Assembly (NCBI GenBank): GCA_000507305.1
Contig: DF239044.1
Coordinates: forward strand, 50,001-114,000
DNA length: 64,000 bases
Reading direction: 5' to 3'
Source: Breviolum minutum Mf 1.05b.01
Taxonomy: Eukaryota > Sar > Dinophyceae > Suessiales > Symbiodiniaceae
Position 1 is the stretch's first letter. Every line of letters starts with the position of its first letter. The notes beneath the pieces were generated by a model. It had not been told where the DNA came from and ran no database searches. It worked only from the letters and a program-made list of their open reading frames with translations. Shown piece by piece: positions 13,683-27,738 of the stretch. Both the position numbers and the translations under genes were made by a program.

Positions 13683-14391
13683 CTGCATAAGCAATATGTG
13701 CAGGATCTTAAGGCACAAGACGTCTTCTACGTGTATTGTTTCGTAAATTGCTACATTACAAATTGGGGCTCTGGACACTCTCTGGAAAACTTCAAACAGC
13801 CTAAATTGCCGAAAGATCCAAACTCTTGCATTAGCCATTTCCACCCATTTCCACCATACTCTATCAACTGCTCCTGGTCCCAACTTGCGTTCGAAACTGA
13901 AAAAAAACAAGGGCAACTTGGATCATGGCAACTGAAAACCTACCCAAATTTGGGTTGCAAATATCTTTAAAAAATCCATCCCAAATTAAAACTTGAAGAC
14001 AAATGGCTGATCTTTCATCAAAACCCTCCACTAAAAAGTGAGCAAAGTTACAGCCAAACGTGTCGACATGGCCCAAAAATTGGAGCTCGAAAGCAAAAAG
14101 CTGAGCTCACTGAGCTAAAGATCTACGCAAATCTTGAGCCCAAAGGATTGTCAAAAATGATGAGCCAGGGGTGAAAGGGAACAACTTGAACCTGGTTGAA
14201 TAAAGAGTGGTTTCAAAAGTGAGAAGCATGATTCTTTTGGTCTGACTTAAACAATATAAATCAAGGACTTAGCCCTAAATTAGCACAAATGCTAAAATCA
14301 TGCTCACAAGTCATCTGTAGCTCATGTTCCTTTCCAACTTATGGATTTCCATGTCATTCTGGGAGGATTTCCCTCTTCAAAGCACCTTTTT

Positions 14392-17300
14392 TCAGAATGA
14401 GAATTCTTCCGTAATTCCCTTCCCGTCGAACCAGCCGCCTTGGGAATCTTCCAGGTAGAACTTGGAAATGCAGCCTGACAGGGAAAGGGTCTGTGCTTAT
14501 TCCTCAACCATGCAGTGGGATCGTTTTTTTTATGATTCGATTTTCCAATGATTAGCAAACAACTTGAGTGGGATTACACATATTTTTTGTTTGTTTTGTT
14601 AATGGCGTATTTTGTTCTATCATTGGAAAAAACCGAATCTATTTGAGTACCAAGTATTTTTTTGGAGGATGGTTTATACTCTAGAGCATAGGGAAAATAA
14701 GCTGAGGCATCCACCAGCAAAAGTTAATATGAAAGAAACCATAAGCCGAAATTTCGTACGTGTCTGTCTTGGCTCTCGATATTTATGTGTCTATAGAATG
14801 ATGTCATGAAATGCAGATTTGCCTATTGTCACCATCTGTATCAGCTAAAAATGGTCACTGTATTATATCATATCATACTTGATCCAAGTACTTACAGTGT
14901 ACTAGTACTCCAAGTGTTCGACACAACTCTTGATTCCTGAAAAACATTGCACGCACACACACAATACACATCCGGAAAAATCCAAAAGTTCCCGAAATGG
15001 TGCATATTGCAAGAGGAACTGTATCTGTGTCCATCGTCCCTACCAAATTTCAAGCAGACAAAAAAGTCTCCACCCCTGGCCTGGGATATCATAGGCCTAC
15101 CCTCTAGTAAACTAACGTAGCGAGGGAATATCCCCATGTTCAATAGGAAATGCATCTTCAATCCGGGTCCATTTTTCAGCCAGCGATGTTAGTTGTCCGG
15201 AGTGTAAACCACAGCTGTTTCGTTGTGTTTGTTTCAATGGATGGATGAAAGAAAAGGGGCTTCATTCCTTTCATCCATACCACCCATCCAGCCTGTGCCA
15301 TGGCTCCACATTGCTAGCCAAGGGGATGGCTTCCAACCAAACAAAACATGCTAAGTTAAATCATCCCTTTTTTACGCTAAGATGTTGAAAGATTTTGAAC
15401 AACTTCATCAAACCTCAAAAACAAGCAAAACAATGTGGGTGACGACAGTTTTTGTTGATGTTTGACTTCGTTGCATATCATACTACGGCTATATGTAGTC
15501 ATACATAGTTGTTATTCAGCGCTATTCATAGCTGATGACCGATGACCTGATATTGGAAATATATTTTGTAGCTCATGCAAACCACTGTATAGTAAAAATA
15601 ATCACATATAATCAAATATTCCATATTGTATATCCATATCCACTAAAATCTCACATAATTCCATAAATTCATCCACTCTATGTATCATTTCTTACGATTG
15701 GATTCCTAAATTCTGCTTATGTGCGCGTTCCCAACTCTCATAGCTGAAAATGGCCCCAAGCTTCAGGCAGGCTGATCTCAAGTGATCATGAAACATAATG
15801 GAACTGCATCACCTCCAAATCATTCTACATCATGATTGGGGTGTTCAATCACCTCCTCCGCATGGTATATAGGGTTCCATTACCATTCTCAGGAGGTGAT
15901 TGGATCCCTAGGGTTCAGCATCACTTCAAATTGGTAGAAGCTTCTTGAGCACAAATTGCATCCACAAAAGGAAATCATTGGGCGCAAGTTGATGTTTAAA
16001 GGGGTTCTTTTTTCCCATTGGTACGTTCCCAGGTCTCGTTTTGGGGATTGAAGACAAAGGTTGCCCGTGAAAAGCCGGTGCTTTTGAGGGCCGAAAATCC
16101 ACCACCAAACATACCCGTGAATCTCACACCCTGTCATATATGGCAAATGTCACATTGGCATGACACGGAAAAATTAAAAACACAGACTCGAAGTATCACC
16201 ACCTCATGCTTTCCCCACAATCTTGATATTCAAGGAGGTCCAAACCATTCCAACAGCCCAAAATCAAACCTTGAAGTACATGAATCTGCATCTAGTTCTA
16301 AGTTGGAGAAAAGGATGACAACCTGAGTGTTGCACCAAAGATCGAGGTCCAGGATGTAGTCCAATGGTGCTGGCAGGGTGATTAGAAAATGATGACGTGA
16401 GGACCCGTGACAACTATGATTCTGCGAGACAGCAAAGGGAATAGGAAAAGGAGGGATGTCATGACTTCGAGAGATGTTCTGGTCAAACAAATCACCGGGA
16501 TACCGCTCTGTGAGTTGCAACATCCAATTCAAAGACCGCTGTCTTTTTAATGAACTGTTCCATGGAGCATGTACAGTGCACATTGCAATGTATGATACAT
16601 GTCATAAATTGTCATTCTAGTAAGACAACATTTCTCACTATTGGCACCCTTCTAGTTCTCATTTTCCCGGCACGGGCCGCATCCATCACCCGGCGCACTC
16701 TTCGTTCCACGGATGGTTACGACCTAGAAGACTCCAACGATGATACCAATCACTTGACATTACAATTCTCGGAGGACCTTGTACTGCATCAATGATTCAA
16801 ACAGCGTGAAACGACATGATATGGGAGGATTTATAGTGTGGTGTATGATAAACTGGTAAATGTATGGTATGGGTTGGTCTGAAAGGGTATGATATGACAT
16901 TCAATACATGTGTGTACATGAGTGGTGTGCTTTGATACAAAAACAATTAAAACTCTATATTTGTGATAAAAAAATATGGAAACAGATAATATACTGTAAG
17001 TGTTGTTAATGAAATATGCCATCATGTAAGATACTCTACATGTTGTATTTGCATATGCAAATTGTATATCTTAAACATATGTATTATATCATATGCTAAT
17101 ATGATGAACAGCGACCAACACCGGGGGTGTTTCTTACCAAGCAACACTGGTGTTCTCCAGCTTTGTTCCACGTCGCCCTTGGAAGACAAACCATGAGGTC
17201 CAGTCTCCGATTTCACCTCAGCGTACACTGAATCAAAACATGCCTGTCATTGGGTTATTTGGTCATCTATAAGAATTGGAATTATAATTACCCTCCCTCA

Positions 17301-17743
17301 ACTAACAGTTCGCACCTGAATCACTGGGGTTGGAAATGAAACTTTCCTTTTGGGTCCCGGCCTCCTGGCAGGTGCTATGTTAGTTTTGAGGGGTGTATGA
17401 GGATCTGTCGGTTAAGCATTGTCATGATCACTATATTTTGTTGGGAGATTCTGTTGGGCTCCATCCCTTCATCCTAAGCTTCTACTTTTGATGACTGAAA
17501 TCTGGGTAACCACCCTGAGATGTACAAAACCTTGTACACAATTTCACAAACGACCTGAAAGCTGATGACAATTGGCGGAAGTGAAACCTTCCAGTTTAAC
17601 CTCCCGGCAATTCTTGGATATTTCTCCTATATTTCAGACTACTACACACAACCGGGAGATGTGCTGATGTGTTGGATTCACCTCTGTATATCTTCCTCAG
17701 TTCCAGGCAATCCTCATCTCTCGGTACGCATCGGTGTTCCCGC
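14392..17743 (-). CDS. Unidentified multi-exon gene, weak Kelch-like exon
   Basis: Three exon candidates with AG|G acceptors support a minus-strand gene just upstream of trpAB. 14392-14474 is a terminal exon ending in TGA, containing FYLEDSQGGWFDGKG. 16025-16130 reads MFGGGFSALKSTGFSRA and then FVFNPQNETWE, which resembles a Kelch blade (GG ... VFNP ... TWE), but one blade is not enough to name a family. 17699-17743 reads GNTDAYREMRIAWN with a GA donor. The order and phase between them are not proven and other exons must be missing. The terminal exon stops about 0.7 kb before the first trpAB exon, which fits a head-to-tail array. Membership of all three in one gene is inference. Confidence 0.4.
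15846..15902. repeat. Inverted repeat, 12-bp arms
   Basis: CAATCACCTCCT is repeated inverted as AGGAGGTGATTG with a 33-bp spacer, in an intron-like part of the 14.4-17.7 kb gene. GCATCACCTCC occurs just upstream as well. It resembles a very small non-autonomous element. Confidence 0.7.
17289..17397. mobile_element. MITE-like element, TACCCTCC family
   Basis: The left end TACCCTCCCTCAACTAAC and the right end (GGTGCTATGTTAGTTTTGAG followed by a degenerate GGGTGTA) are imperfect inverted copies of the family termini seen at 9124-9228; the interior differs. Confidence 0.65.
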
Positions 17744-19357
17744 CTGGGAACACAGTCGGAATCGGAAATCTGTCGCGACAGCCACGGAGCTTCATTTTTT
17801 TCAGGTGTGAGTATTTCTTGTATGCAAATTTTGTCATTAGATATTAGATATTCATGTGACAAACGATAATGTGTATATATATATATATACTTGTAAATGT
17901 ATTATTTATATATATATACACGTTCTACGTAAATATATATATTCCTCAATGTTTGACCTTCATGTTCTATCACATCGATAATTTGAATTCATGTTGATCT
18001 CATTCATCATCGTCAGCGTGGTCGTCATCATCATCCGAGGAATGTGAGACGGATATCAAATTGATAAAGGCGAACCCTACCCTCCATGCCCCACAGCCGG
18101 GCCTTTGTTGTTTCACCAACCTTAGTCTTACGACTTACAACTTTTACATTGGGCTCGCAATCTCTTGCAATCTCAAATAATGAAATCATAAACAAAAGAA
18201 ACAGTATATAATGCACATGTTTCAATGGGTTAGTGGAGTGATTTGTTTGTTTTTGTTGAGTACTGTTTTTGGGAACCAGGGTTCAACGGAGTGATTTTCG
18301 GCCATCTTTTGTGCCAAGCTTGAACGAAGGGATGTTTGAGGACTCTTGTTGACTGCTCACAATCACTCAATAATCATACCTTTACATCACATAATGACAT
18401 AATCATATACACAACAAGGTTGTATACCTCTTGATTCCTCTCACTAACACACTTTCCCTTTAGAATGCTGCAACTTGTGAAGCAAGCAGCTGTTGGCCGG
18501 CCAGCTTTCTCATTCGTGAAGCCGTTTCAACTATTTCAACTTAAACCACAGTGAAATCTGACCGTCCCCGGCCACGCAAAATGGATCTTCTGAGAAAACA
18601 CCAACAAACATGATTTCTGTCCCCTAAGAACATTGTTTGCCAACGACTTGCCCCAGCTTTACACAACAACATCAACAACGTATCATTCCATCATCTACCA
18701 ACAGTTTGATATGTTGATATTATTTGTACCTTTTTGGTGCTATCCAAGAAGAACCAAAACCACAAGCACTCCCATTGGTTCAAGGCACTCCCATTGGGGC
18801 AACCAATGGTGCAAATGCTGCTCAAGCTGATGATCCACCAAGTACACCAACTGGACATGGGAATCACCGGGTAACCAATTAAGGGTAAACCTTCTTTTGT
18901 AAGGAAGAAAATTGTTTAAATTGGCATATTTTTTTCTCAAAATTCACCATTGGAAAAAAACAGGATTGAACATCCTCAACAAATTGATGCTAGGGGATAG
19001 AATTCATTAAGAATCAAGGCATTCAATTGTTTGGACCTGCTACATTTCGTTACATCACGTTCGCGCATATTAAGTAGCCCGGTACCTGTTGGACCATCCT
19101 GGCATTGCCGAAAACATGAAGATGATGTATTCCAGTACACATGACCGGGAAAAAATATGCTGGTTTGACGTCATAAAAGGTACACAGGAACCATATCATC
19201 AAGCCATCAACGGCAAAATGATGTGTATATATATATATATAACTATTAAACTTTTTTATTTGTAAGAAACACCGACTCACCTATAACAAACAAATTGTAA
19301 CATACTTTGAACATGATCAAAGAATTTGTTCCTTCCAGATTGGATCACAGCAATTGT

Positions 19358-22300
19358 TCAGGCCCACTTAGCCGGCGCCTTGTTGAACAAACCGAAATCC
19401 ACCAACTGCAAGTTCACCGTTTCATCAGTGGTACCCTGAGGGGTATCACAAGTCATGAAACCTGTGACAAAACAACAACTTGGTATTTGAAGTATTTGCC
19501 CTGAGTATCTTAACATCCCCGTTGGGCCAGCCAACATCTTAAATCATGATGATTTTTATGGTTCGGGGACTCCAGTTGATGCTTATTTCGAATCCAAACA
19601 AATCACATCTCACTTCTAACTAGCTTGCATCCTTGCTGTGGTTGTCGTTCAAGGGATACACATGGACATGAAGTTTCACGATGTCCATGGTACCTAGACC
19701 GATTCGGCGAAACAAAGAAATGACAGTTGGATTGAACTTCAAACTGGTGATACTTTACTGAAATCTGCCTGATAGAAAAACAAATAAGCATGCATGTATA
19801 TATATATATGTACATACAACCTATCGCGATAGATACATTCACATTGTTGTAAAATATGTCAACATTGATATCTATATATATATACAGTATATACATGTGA
19901 TTCATATGATATATACATACATGCTGAGCCCCCAAAGAAACAAACATGCTAGACATATGTTACAATGCATTCATCTTCGATTCAGATCAAGGTCATTTTA
20001 GAGTCGAATTAGTTAGTAACAACTCATATCACATTCATATTGGACTTACATTCAACTAGCTCTAGATACATATTGCTGTAGATTCAGATTGGATTCATGT
20101 TAGATGCACACTAGTTCCAGACTTGTAAGAGGCTTAGATCATATGACAATAATATGCAATTAGACCCAAATCAAGTTAAAATCATAGTTCATACTAGATT
20201 CATGCTGGAGTCAGATTATCACTTATATCAAATAACTCAAAAAAACTCATATAAGACTCCATATTGGACTCATGTTGGATTCATATACTAGCTAGTAGTA
20301 GCTCTCATCTTTGACTCATTATGAACACAAAGAAAGTACAACAGCAAACCTCTCAGTCTTGGTGTTCTCCAGATGCTTATGGGTTGACCAAAGTCATCAA
20401 GTCCAACATCACTCAAGATCAGCTTGTTGAGGGCTGATAAAACATTAAACCCCTCTGTTGCCACGAACCAACATTCTGAGCAACCCGGACATATGTGATG
20501 GAGCAAGCGGCAGCAGTGAAATTTTCTGCCCCTGTAGACGGAAATGAGCATCATGATGTTAGGATACGAGCTAAAACACTGCTACGAACAACCTTTTCTA
20601 TTCATGCAATCGTAAAATTCCCCTCAGTTCTTTAATCATCCTGAGATCGCCTAGTTTCTTTGTTTGCCTTGCCAATGCCAAAATTGGACAAAAAATTGGC
20701 TTGTGGATGGAGCCATTTGCTGCAACATAACTAACACAACGAATGCTAAGAGCCCGACCCCAATAGATCATCTGTCCATCCTTTGGAAAATGAAACTTAC
20801 CTCGATGTGCTTGAGCTCACAAGGGTAAGGGAGGTTGTTGGAGTGTGAAATATGGTCAAACAATGTCAAACATGTTTGTCTGTGTGTGTCCATGCTGCAT
20901 CCCATGATGACATTTGAAGACCAAATGTACTAGATACGTATGTACTACACAACTATAAATCCAGATACATAATATGTTACCGTGTAGATACATATATTCA
21001 TGATATATTCACGTCTATCGATGATTTGGTACATGTCTACCGCAGATACTTCATTATCAATTCTGGTTGTTTGATCAATTAAAGTGATAAATCCTTCCCT
21101 TAAACATCCTTAAACTACCTTTCGAAATGGCTCAAAGTTTTTCGCAAACCTCTGAAAATTGCCAGCATCCTTGGGCTAGAAAAGGATTCCAAATCTCCGA
21201 ATCCGATAAACTGGGAATGTTTAATGTTGAAGGATTTTTGAACCATAGGCACATCATATACCCATAGCCAATATTGTTTCAACACATATTCACTCACTTC
21301 CAGACAGATCTCAAAAATGCCAAGCCACGGTGGTCAAAGTGATGTGTGTAAAGATCACGTTTGACCTTTCCCGAGCATCTTCAAACAAAAACATCTTGAA
21401 ATGCAACATCAGTGTACAGAGTTTCATCTCATCGAGTTTACCTCTGCAACATGAAAACTGAGCTGATGTTAAAAAAAGTCATGAAAAGCATAAGTGGATC
21501 AGGAACTAGCAAACATTCCTGCACGTGTACAAAGGAACCATTTAATCCTGCACTGGAAGGTTAGTCCATGATAATCTCCATTATGCTCGTGTCCAGATCG
21601 TGGAAAACGGCAAAATCTAAAGGTATCTAGCAATATCTGACGTGTACCTACTCATGCTTTGCGTGGTTTAAAACACCACTGTCTATACCTTGTTGCAGAT
21701 GTTTGCAGCATGTGTGAATCATCCAGCAACCAGGCACTGTATTGGTACTTGTATGAAAAATGCCACGAAACATTAAGACATCCACCAGCTTCAAAGCTGA
21801 AAATGCGAGTTTTCAAAACAAAACACTGAAAGCATGTATGAATAAGAAAGTTACCGAGGGAATGACAGAGTGAATGAGTGAGTGAGTGAGTGAGGAGCCT
21901 GACTGAATCAACGAGTGAACGCATCAATGAAGCAATCTAATCAATGAAAAAGCAGTTCAATCAATCGAATGCTAACGTCAAGGTGCTTTAGTTGCTAAGC
22001 AAATGCGAGTAAGTACGGTACGCTAGTATGTGTGTGTATGTACATGTGTGCATTCCACGACCACACCAGCAAACAGCAAAGTAACATACAAACTTAATCA
22101 AGATATCCTAGAAGGAGGGAATTACATGTAGAATCAGATCTGAGTCATGCTCTATCTTACCTTTCAAAATCAGAACAAGCCAGTAGATCAAGTGCAGACA
22201 AAGAGGCTAAGGCGCTCAAAGAAACCGAGATGAAGGTACTCAGCAATAAGGTCAGGAGAATTGTAAAACACCTCGGTTTTTAGCGTCACTTAAAGGAATG

Positions 22301-25300
22301 TTTTTTTTGGGGGGTTGAAAAAACGCAAGTCGAGGGTCCCCCCCCCAAAAAAAAAAACAACGTGTTCAAATTTGAAACTCAATCTTGCGGCTCTGCAACT
22401 TTAAAAACTCCAAAGATTCGTGAGGGAATCACAAAATGAATCTTGATTTCTTGGCATATCTTGGCTATCTACAAAGACTTGAAGTATCCTCATGAACCGA
22501 ACCGTCATCTCCTAAAAATGGGCAATTGCTTCCCCCAAGTTCGACTCGTCTTTCATGCTCAAGACACAGAGAGATGCGCCGCAAGCGATGGAGCTTCCGT
22601 GGCAGGAGACATTGACTAAAGACCTTGGGTGAAACTGTTGGCCCGAGACTCGAGACCGTGTTTCTTCTTGTCCTATTCTATGGAAACATTTTCTGCTAAA
22701 ATATAAAAATACCACGATAGACATGATCTTATGATATCTATTTTGGAACATCAAGGAAGTTTTTGGCTGCCATCACCTACCCCACCGTCTAACCTGTCTG
22801 ATCCGAGTTCTGGTCGACCAACCGTTGCCCCCAGGACGCCCGGACACACAAAATGCAGCTACGAGCCACTAGGGCCGGAGACTTTGTAGCGCAAAACGTG
22901 AAACTCGGCAGCTTTAGACACGGGGGACACGTTTCAGTTTGGGGGGTAAACGTGTGCAGTAACATGTTGGAAATAAGAGAGAAAGCCACTTATACATTCC
23001 TTTATATGGAGATGTTTCAAAAAAGTATTTGCAATGTCAAAGTTACTAAAGTTCATTTCGATTGTTTGTTGTAAGATGTTTCAAGTTAATGAAGTCTAAT
23101 ACAAGGAGTTGAACACATAAAATACCTTGCAACTCATTTTCGAAGGACAAGTTAAAAGAGTAAGTGGCATTGGAATGCGCAGCCTTGGCAGTGAAATTAA
23201 AGAGTCGATCACACAGCTTCAACACCTCATGTGCTACATCACATTCACAGGAATCATCAAACATCGCCGGTTGCTTAGAAAAAAATATGTTTCATATATG
23301 TTTGATCGTTTTTTTAAATGTTCTCTTGTTTGGAATTCCCTCCTCCCGAGTGCAGGTCTGCCTGAAAAAAAAACGTAAAAAACATATCTTCAGAATTCGA
23401 GAATGTAACAACGATCATACAAAGAACTCAGCCGTTCCCCATGAGTCTTTGCTTGGACTCCAGTCATCAACGCCAAGGCCGCCAGGAAGAGGCATACCGC
23501 AACATGACAGCTGCGCCTCGTAAAATTTGACAACGCGCAAGGTGACTTGATAGTGTGGCACAACAAATGCTGTTTTCTTCTGGAAAATACGGGGATTGCT
23601 GGGAAAGTATCCAACACATTTACCAACATTATACTAACTAATACTGTACGATATTTGTTAACAACTGCAGGGAATAAAACAGAAGTGTGTATCCAGATTT
23701 TACTTGTGACAAGTGACACTGAACAAACAAACAAAACAAATAAACAAAGAAAGACACCAACATACAAACACGCAAACACACTCACATCTGTGTGTGTTAC
23801 TAGCAATCTTCAATCAGTGAAAGGAGGGACCCTAGGCTCTGAGAAGCTCACGCATTCTCAGGAAATGCCTCCGCAGCGACACAACGAGCAATACTCTCAG
23901 GGGTGTGATGCTCATCAAACAAACCAAACGAAAAAAGTTCTCAATCTAGTCCCGACATTGGAATTGCAGGTGTTTCAATGGTGCGTTACACTGCTCTTGT
24001 CTTGCCGTCTTACCTTTTCTTTGATCCCCGCACTGACGCAAAAAAACATACTGAAATGAATTCAAAGTACGTCACAGAAGCACATCAAACTATCACCACG
24101 ACATCTACTAGCATCTATTCCAGTCACCAAAAATGATATAAAAAGGTCACATAACAACTGATTTTCTCTCCATCCATGACTGGCGATTCTTAGCTCTGCC
24201 ATCTCGCCGTGATTTGCGGCCTTCAGACCAACAGCTGGAGAGGCCAAGACGGCCAACCTCACAACAGAATTCAATTTGGATATCCACTTGTGACCTGACA
24301 TGGATGCATTGTACTATATAGATCTATATAGTTGACTTAAAACACGTGTACACATGTAGATTTCAACAAATGTTGATCTAATTTGATAGTATGTTTTAGC
24401 AATACCTATCATGTATCAAATGTATCAACACCTTCACCTTCACTATTCAAAATGCCTATTTATATAATCTAAACAAAACATGATATGAATCTACAGTAGA
24501 CCCACTTGTTGGACTGAAGTCACTCAACCACCTACATTGCACCCATGAAGACTGACCATGAATTTGTGGCACCATGGACATCATTGACCAACATCATTGA
24601 TGGGTGATGTGACCACAATTATGAAACGTTTTTTTGATAAAAATGAGAATGTCACCAAACAAAGACACCATTAGACACCTATAATAATATCTATATACAT
24701 TTATATACATAATTCTCCTGTTGGATCCAATTCCAAGCCTCAACCACCCTGAGGCAAATAAACATGATGCACAAACTACAGTCATCATCGATCCAAAAAT
24801 ACAACACCATTCCAAGGTCTCTGAAAAAATCACCTGACTCATGCCGAGTGTAGTGTTCCAACCACTAGGGATGCTACAGCAGAAGTCCACAAATGCCTTC
24901 TGCATAGTACCTCAGTCTATGGCTATGGCAATAAACAAGTCCCCATATTAGGTTGAACCCACAAGCAAAAGCCTTCGCGCCTATATGTTCAACTTCAGTG
25001 AGTCTTGAATCTGTCGATATACAGTATACTGATATACTGTATATAAGATACCTGGAGATTTAGAGACTCAAACAATGCCATAAAATATGTATATATATAG
25101 ATGTATACGCATACATATATCTATATGCGTGTGAATATAATGTAAATCTTGACATTTCCTCAAGATGCAACAAATAGGTCAAGGTTGGGATTCATAGGAA
25201 TTGAATTGCCAAAATCCTGCACTACTTCGGACACATCTTGGGATACCCTCTTGGGAACTAACATATCCTCATCCCAATGGTACTTTTGAGTCGCTGATTT

Positions 25301-27266
25301 TCCCTTTCCCAAGGCGGGATATGATATGTGATCGTTCCCTAGAGGGTATTTTAGTCAACTGGTGCAGGATTTCGTCCATCAACATCATCTGGATCTTCCG
25401 AGAACCTTGGAGGTCCTTTCAGATTGGCTAAGTATAGATGATTTAACAGAATCATTCAGAGTGTGTAGACATAAAAAAAAGGCACACTTGTCATGTGTCT
25501 GTAGATACATGTATGTGCATAATTATATCATATGTATGTATAAATATATATATATGTGTATGCGCGGATATGAAGAATGTAGAATGGCTCACCCACCTTT
25601 GTTGACCTTGATGCACCGGAACAAATGAAGACTTCTGCACAACTTTGGGGGGCCTGCAGAGATGTTCATGACTTTAAAGATTGAGATTATCTCCGAAGTG
25701 CTAAACTGATATAAACAAAGATACCTAGATACCACACATGTAAATAATATGTTCATATTTTTCCCCAGTGGAGTCTTCTTGTCGGCCATGTCAAAACCTT
25801 GAACGGTGTCTTTGTTCTGACACACATATGTCGAATGTACTTCTAATAAAGATTGCACAAACTTCACTGGAGGTTACCTGAAGCCTCAATGATGAACAAT
25901 CGGTGCCATATTTACTACCTTTGTATGTATAAATATATATAATATATACCTCTGGTATATGTATAATTCACAACATATGTAAATATAAATATATATATAT
26001 GTATACATAATCCATAAACGATATACATCTACACTATACCAACCACCATCATCATCTGGACACCAAGTCGGTTCACTCAAAACCAAGTGGCTTGGTATAG
26101 AAGAGTACAATGCAAATCACCAAACCGCAAACCAAATATAGTATGCAGCCTGACAAAATGGTGTTCTTTTTTCTGATGTTTTTTCGCGGACATTTTTGGA
26201 TGAATCTACGGGGCGATCTCATGTATAGCTTCTGCATGAGGAGTATTAGGTGGTCACAGCATTGCAAAAGCATCACATGCAGTAAGAACATTGTTTTCAC
26301 ATTGTATTCACTGAATCATTGAGGTCTTTTTGAATCTGCTAAGCTGACATCTACCGCAAATTCAGGCCAAACCCTTGTGGAGGCATTAGGGCTCCTGTAC
26401 GGATCAGATCTAATTCGGGCCGTTAGGTTGTTCATTGGTGTATATAGTGATATGGATGATGTGGAACAATCCTTGCTTCAAATCCCACACAACAACCCAC
26501 AAGCTTGTTATGCAGCCATGATAATCAGCTCACATGTTCACAGAGGTTGACCGGCAAATAGGCGTAGCTAGAAACCACAAGCTGTGATCATCTTGAGTTG
26601 TGCATGTTGGACACTATCGACATTTGATGATTTTCCAGTAGAGTGATATAGTACCTGCAAAATACAAACGGCAAAATACTGATGAATCACACATATGTCA
26701 TAAGAAATACCTCCACGATAACAAACAAATAGGTAAATTCACAACCATATCTAGACTCTAGATATTTTATACATTCATATATCATATATCTGTTTGAACT
26801 ATGAGGATTGACCGATTTTTTCTCCAACATGTTATGCTCTTACACAACCTGACATCAACCAGTATTTACTTCATCCGTCCAAGTCCAACGTTTTGCTCAG
26901 TCTTAGTTTGCGCAGCAGTTACTATATTATAGTCAAGTTTTGCGATCTCAAATTTTGATCGCCGTACTGTTCATGGCTGAAATCCACCAATCTGTTATGG
27001 TAGTTTATCATAGTTTATCCATGTTTATCAGGGGTCATTATATCACCAACCCAAACAATGCATTATATTGGAGAAATCCCTGAAAGTTACCATAGATTTG
27101 TCTTGTTTGATTCCCCCCAAATGGGTAATTTAATAACAACTATATAATCCCATTAGGAGTCTTACAAATACCAGGTATTCCACCATTTCTGACCGAGTCT
27201 TTCCTGCCTTGGATGATGTGATCTGGGCTACATCCACAAAAGGTCTCCCAGAACACGCTCCACCTG
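19358..27266 (-). CDS. Unidentified multi-exon gene(s)
   Basis: Many short open segments on the minus strand begin after AG|G and end at GT/GC/GA. Best supported: terminal exon 19358-19435 ending in TGA (LVDFGLFNKAPAKWA); 19629-19693 (MDIVKLHVHVYPLN); about 20360-20452 (NVLSALNKLILSDVGLDD); 22.51-22.61 kb (NVSCHGSSIACGASLCVL); 23184-23225 (LKLCDRLFNFTAK); about 23427-23516 (GMPLPGGLGVDDWSP); about 24.19-24.27 kb (VLASPAVGLKAANHGEMAEL); 24834-24910 (AFVDFCCSIPSGWNTTLG); about 25.60-25.66 and 25.77-25.80 kb (FDMADKKTPLG); about 26.36-26.39 kb; and about 27.19-27.26 kb (WSVFWETFCGCSPD). The last three exons join in phase. I do not recognise the protein. It may be more than one gene; the 5' end is not located. 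Confidence 0.45.
21875..21895. repeat. (TGAG)n tetranucleotide repeat
   Basis: Five tandem TGAG units in a non-coding stretch (about 20.5-22.5 kb) where no exon could be supported. Confidence 0.8.
25243..25349. mobile_element. MITE-like element, TACCCTC family variant
   Basis: Termini ATACCCTCTTGGGAACTAAC and its imperfect inverse ending AGAGGGTAT enclose about 107 bp. The AACTAACATA core links it to the other TACCCTCC elements. It lies within the unidentified gene of 19.4-27.3 kb. A half element with a similar left end begins near 7068. Confidence 0.65.
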
Positions 27267-27328
27267 GATGGTCAAATGTAACTGAAAAGATTGATTGCAA
27301 CATCATGGCCTACCATTGAGAGGATCGC

Positions 27329-27329
27329 T

Positions 27330-27372
<43 letters not shown>

Positions 27373-27423
27373 ACATCATCATCATCATCAACATCATCAT
27401 CATCAACATCATCATCATCATCA
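27329..27423. repeat. (ATC)n microsatellite with AAC interruptions
   Basis: Imperfect ATC array between two minus-strand genes. The poly-Met frame on the minus strand is an artefact. Confidence 0.9.
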
Positions 27424-27738
27424 TGTGAAGCAAGGGTCGTGAGTGAATGACCACATTAATGCAACAATAATTCACCAACCAACAAGAACCAGGATATTTC
27501 TTAAACCCTACAGTACTAAACTTGAGGGACTGGTAACAAGGCTCCGCGCAAACAACCAAAAAGGAACGCTTTGGAAATACTTGGCTCTATCCTTGAACAA
27601 GAATCATTCGCATCATTCCAATTTCATGCAGGACTTGCTATAGCATCTATTTTGTTGCATATATGTGGGAAACTGAAAATAAATATATTGAGTCTGTAAA
27701 GTTGATGGCATGTTTGTCTCCAAAAACCCTGTTTTCAG

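Noticed and set aside
22310..22360. G-run and C-run pair (TTTTTTTTGGGG ... CCCCCCCCAAAA)
   Set aside because: An imperfect homopolymer inverted repeat; no flanking TIR or further copies seen.
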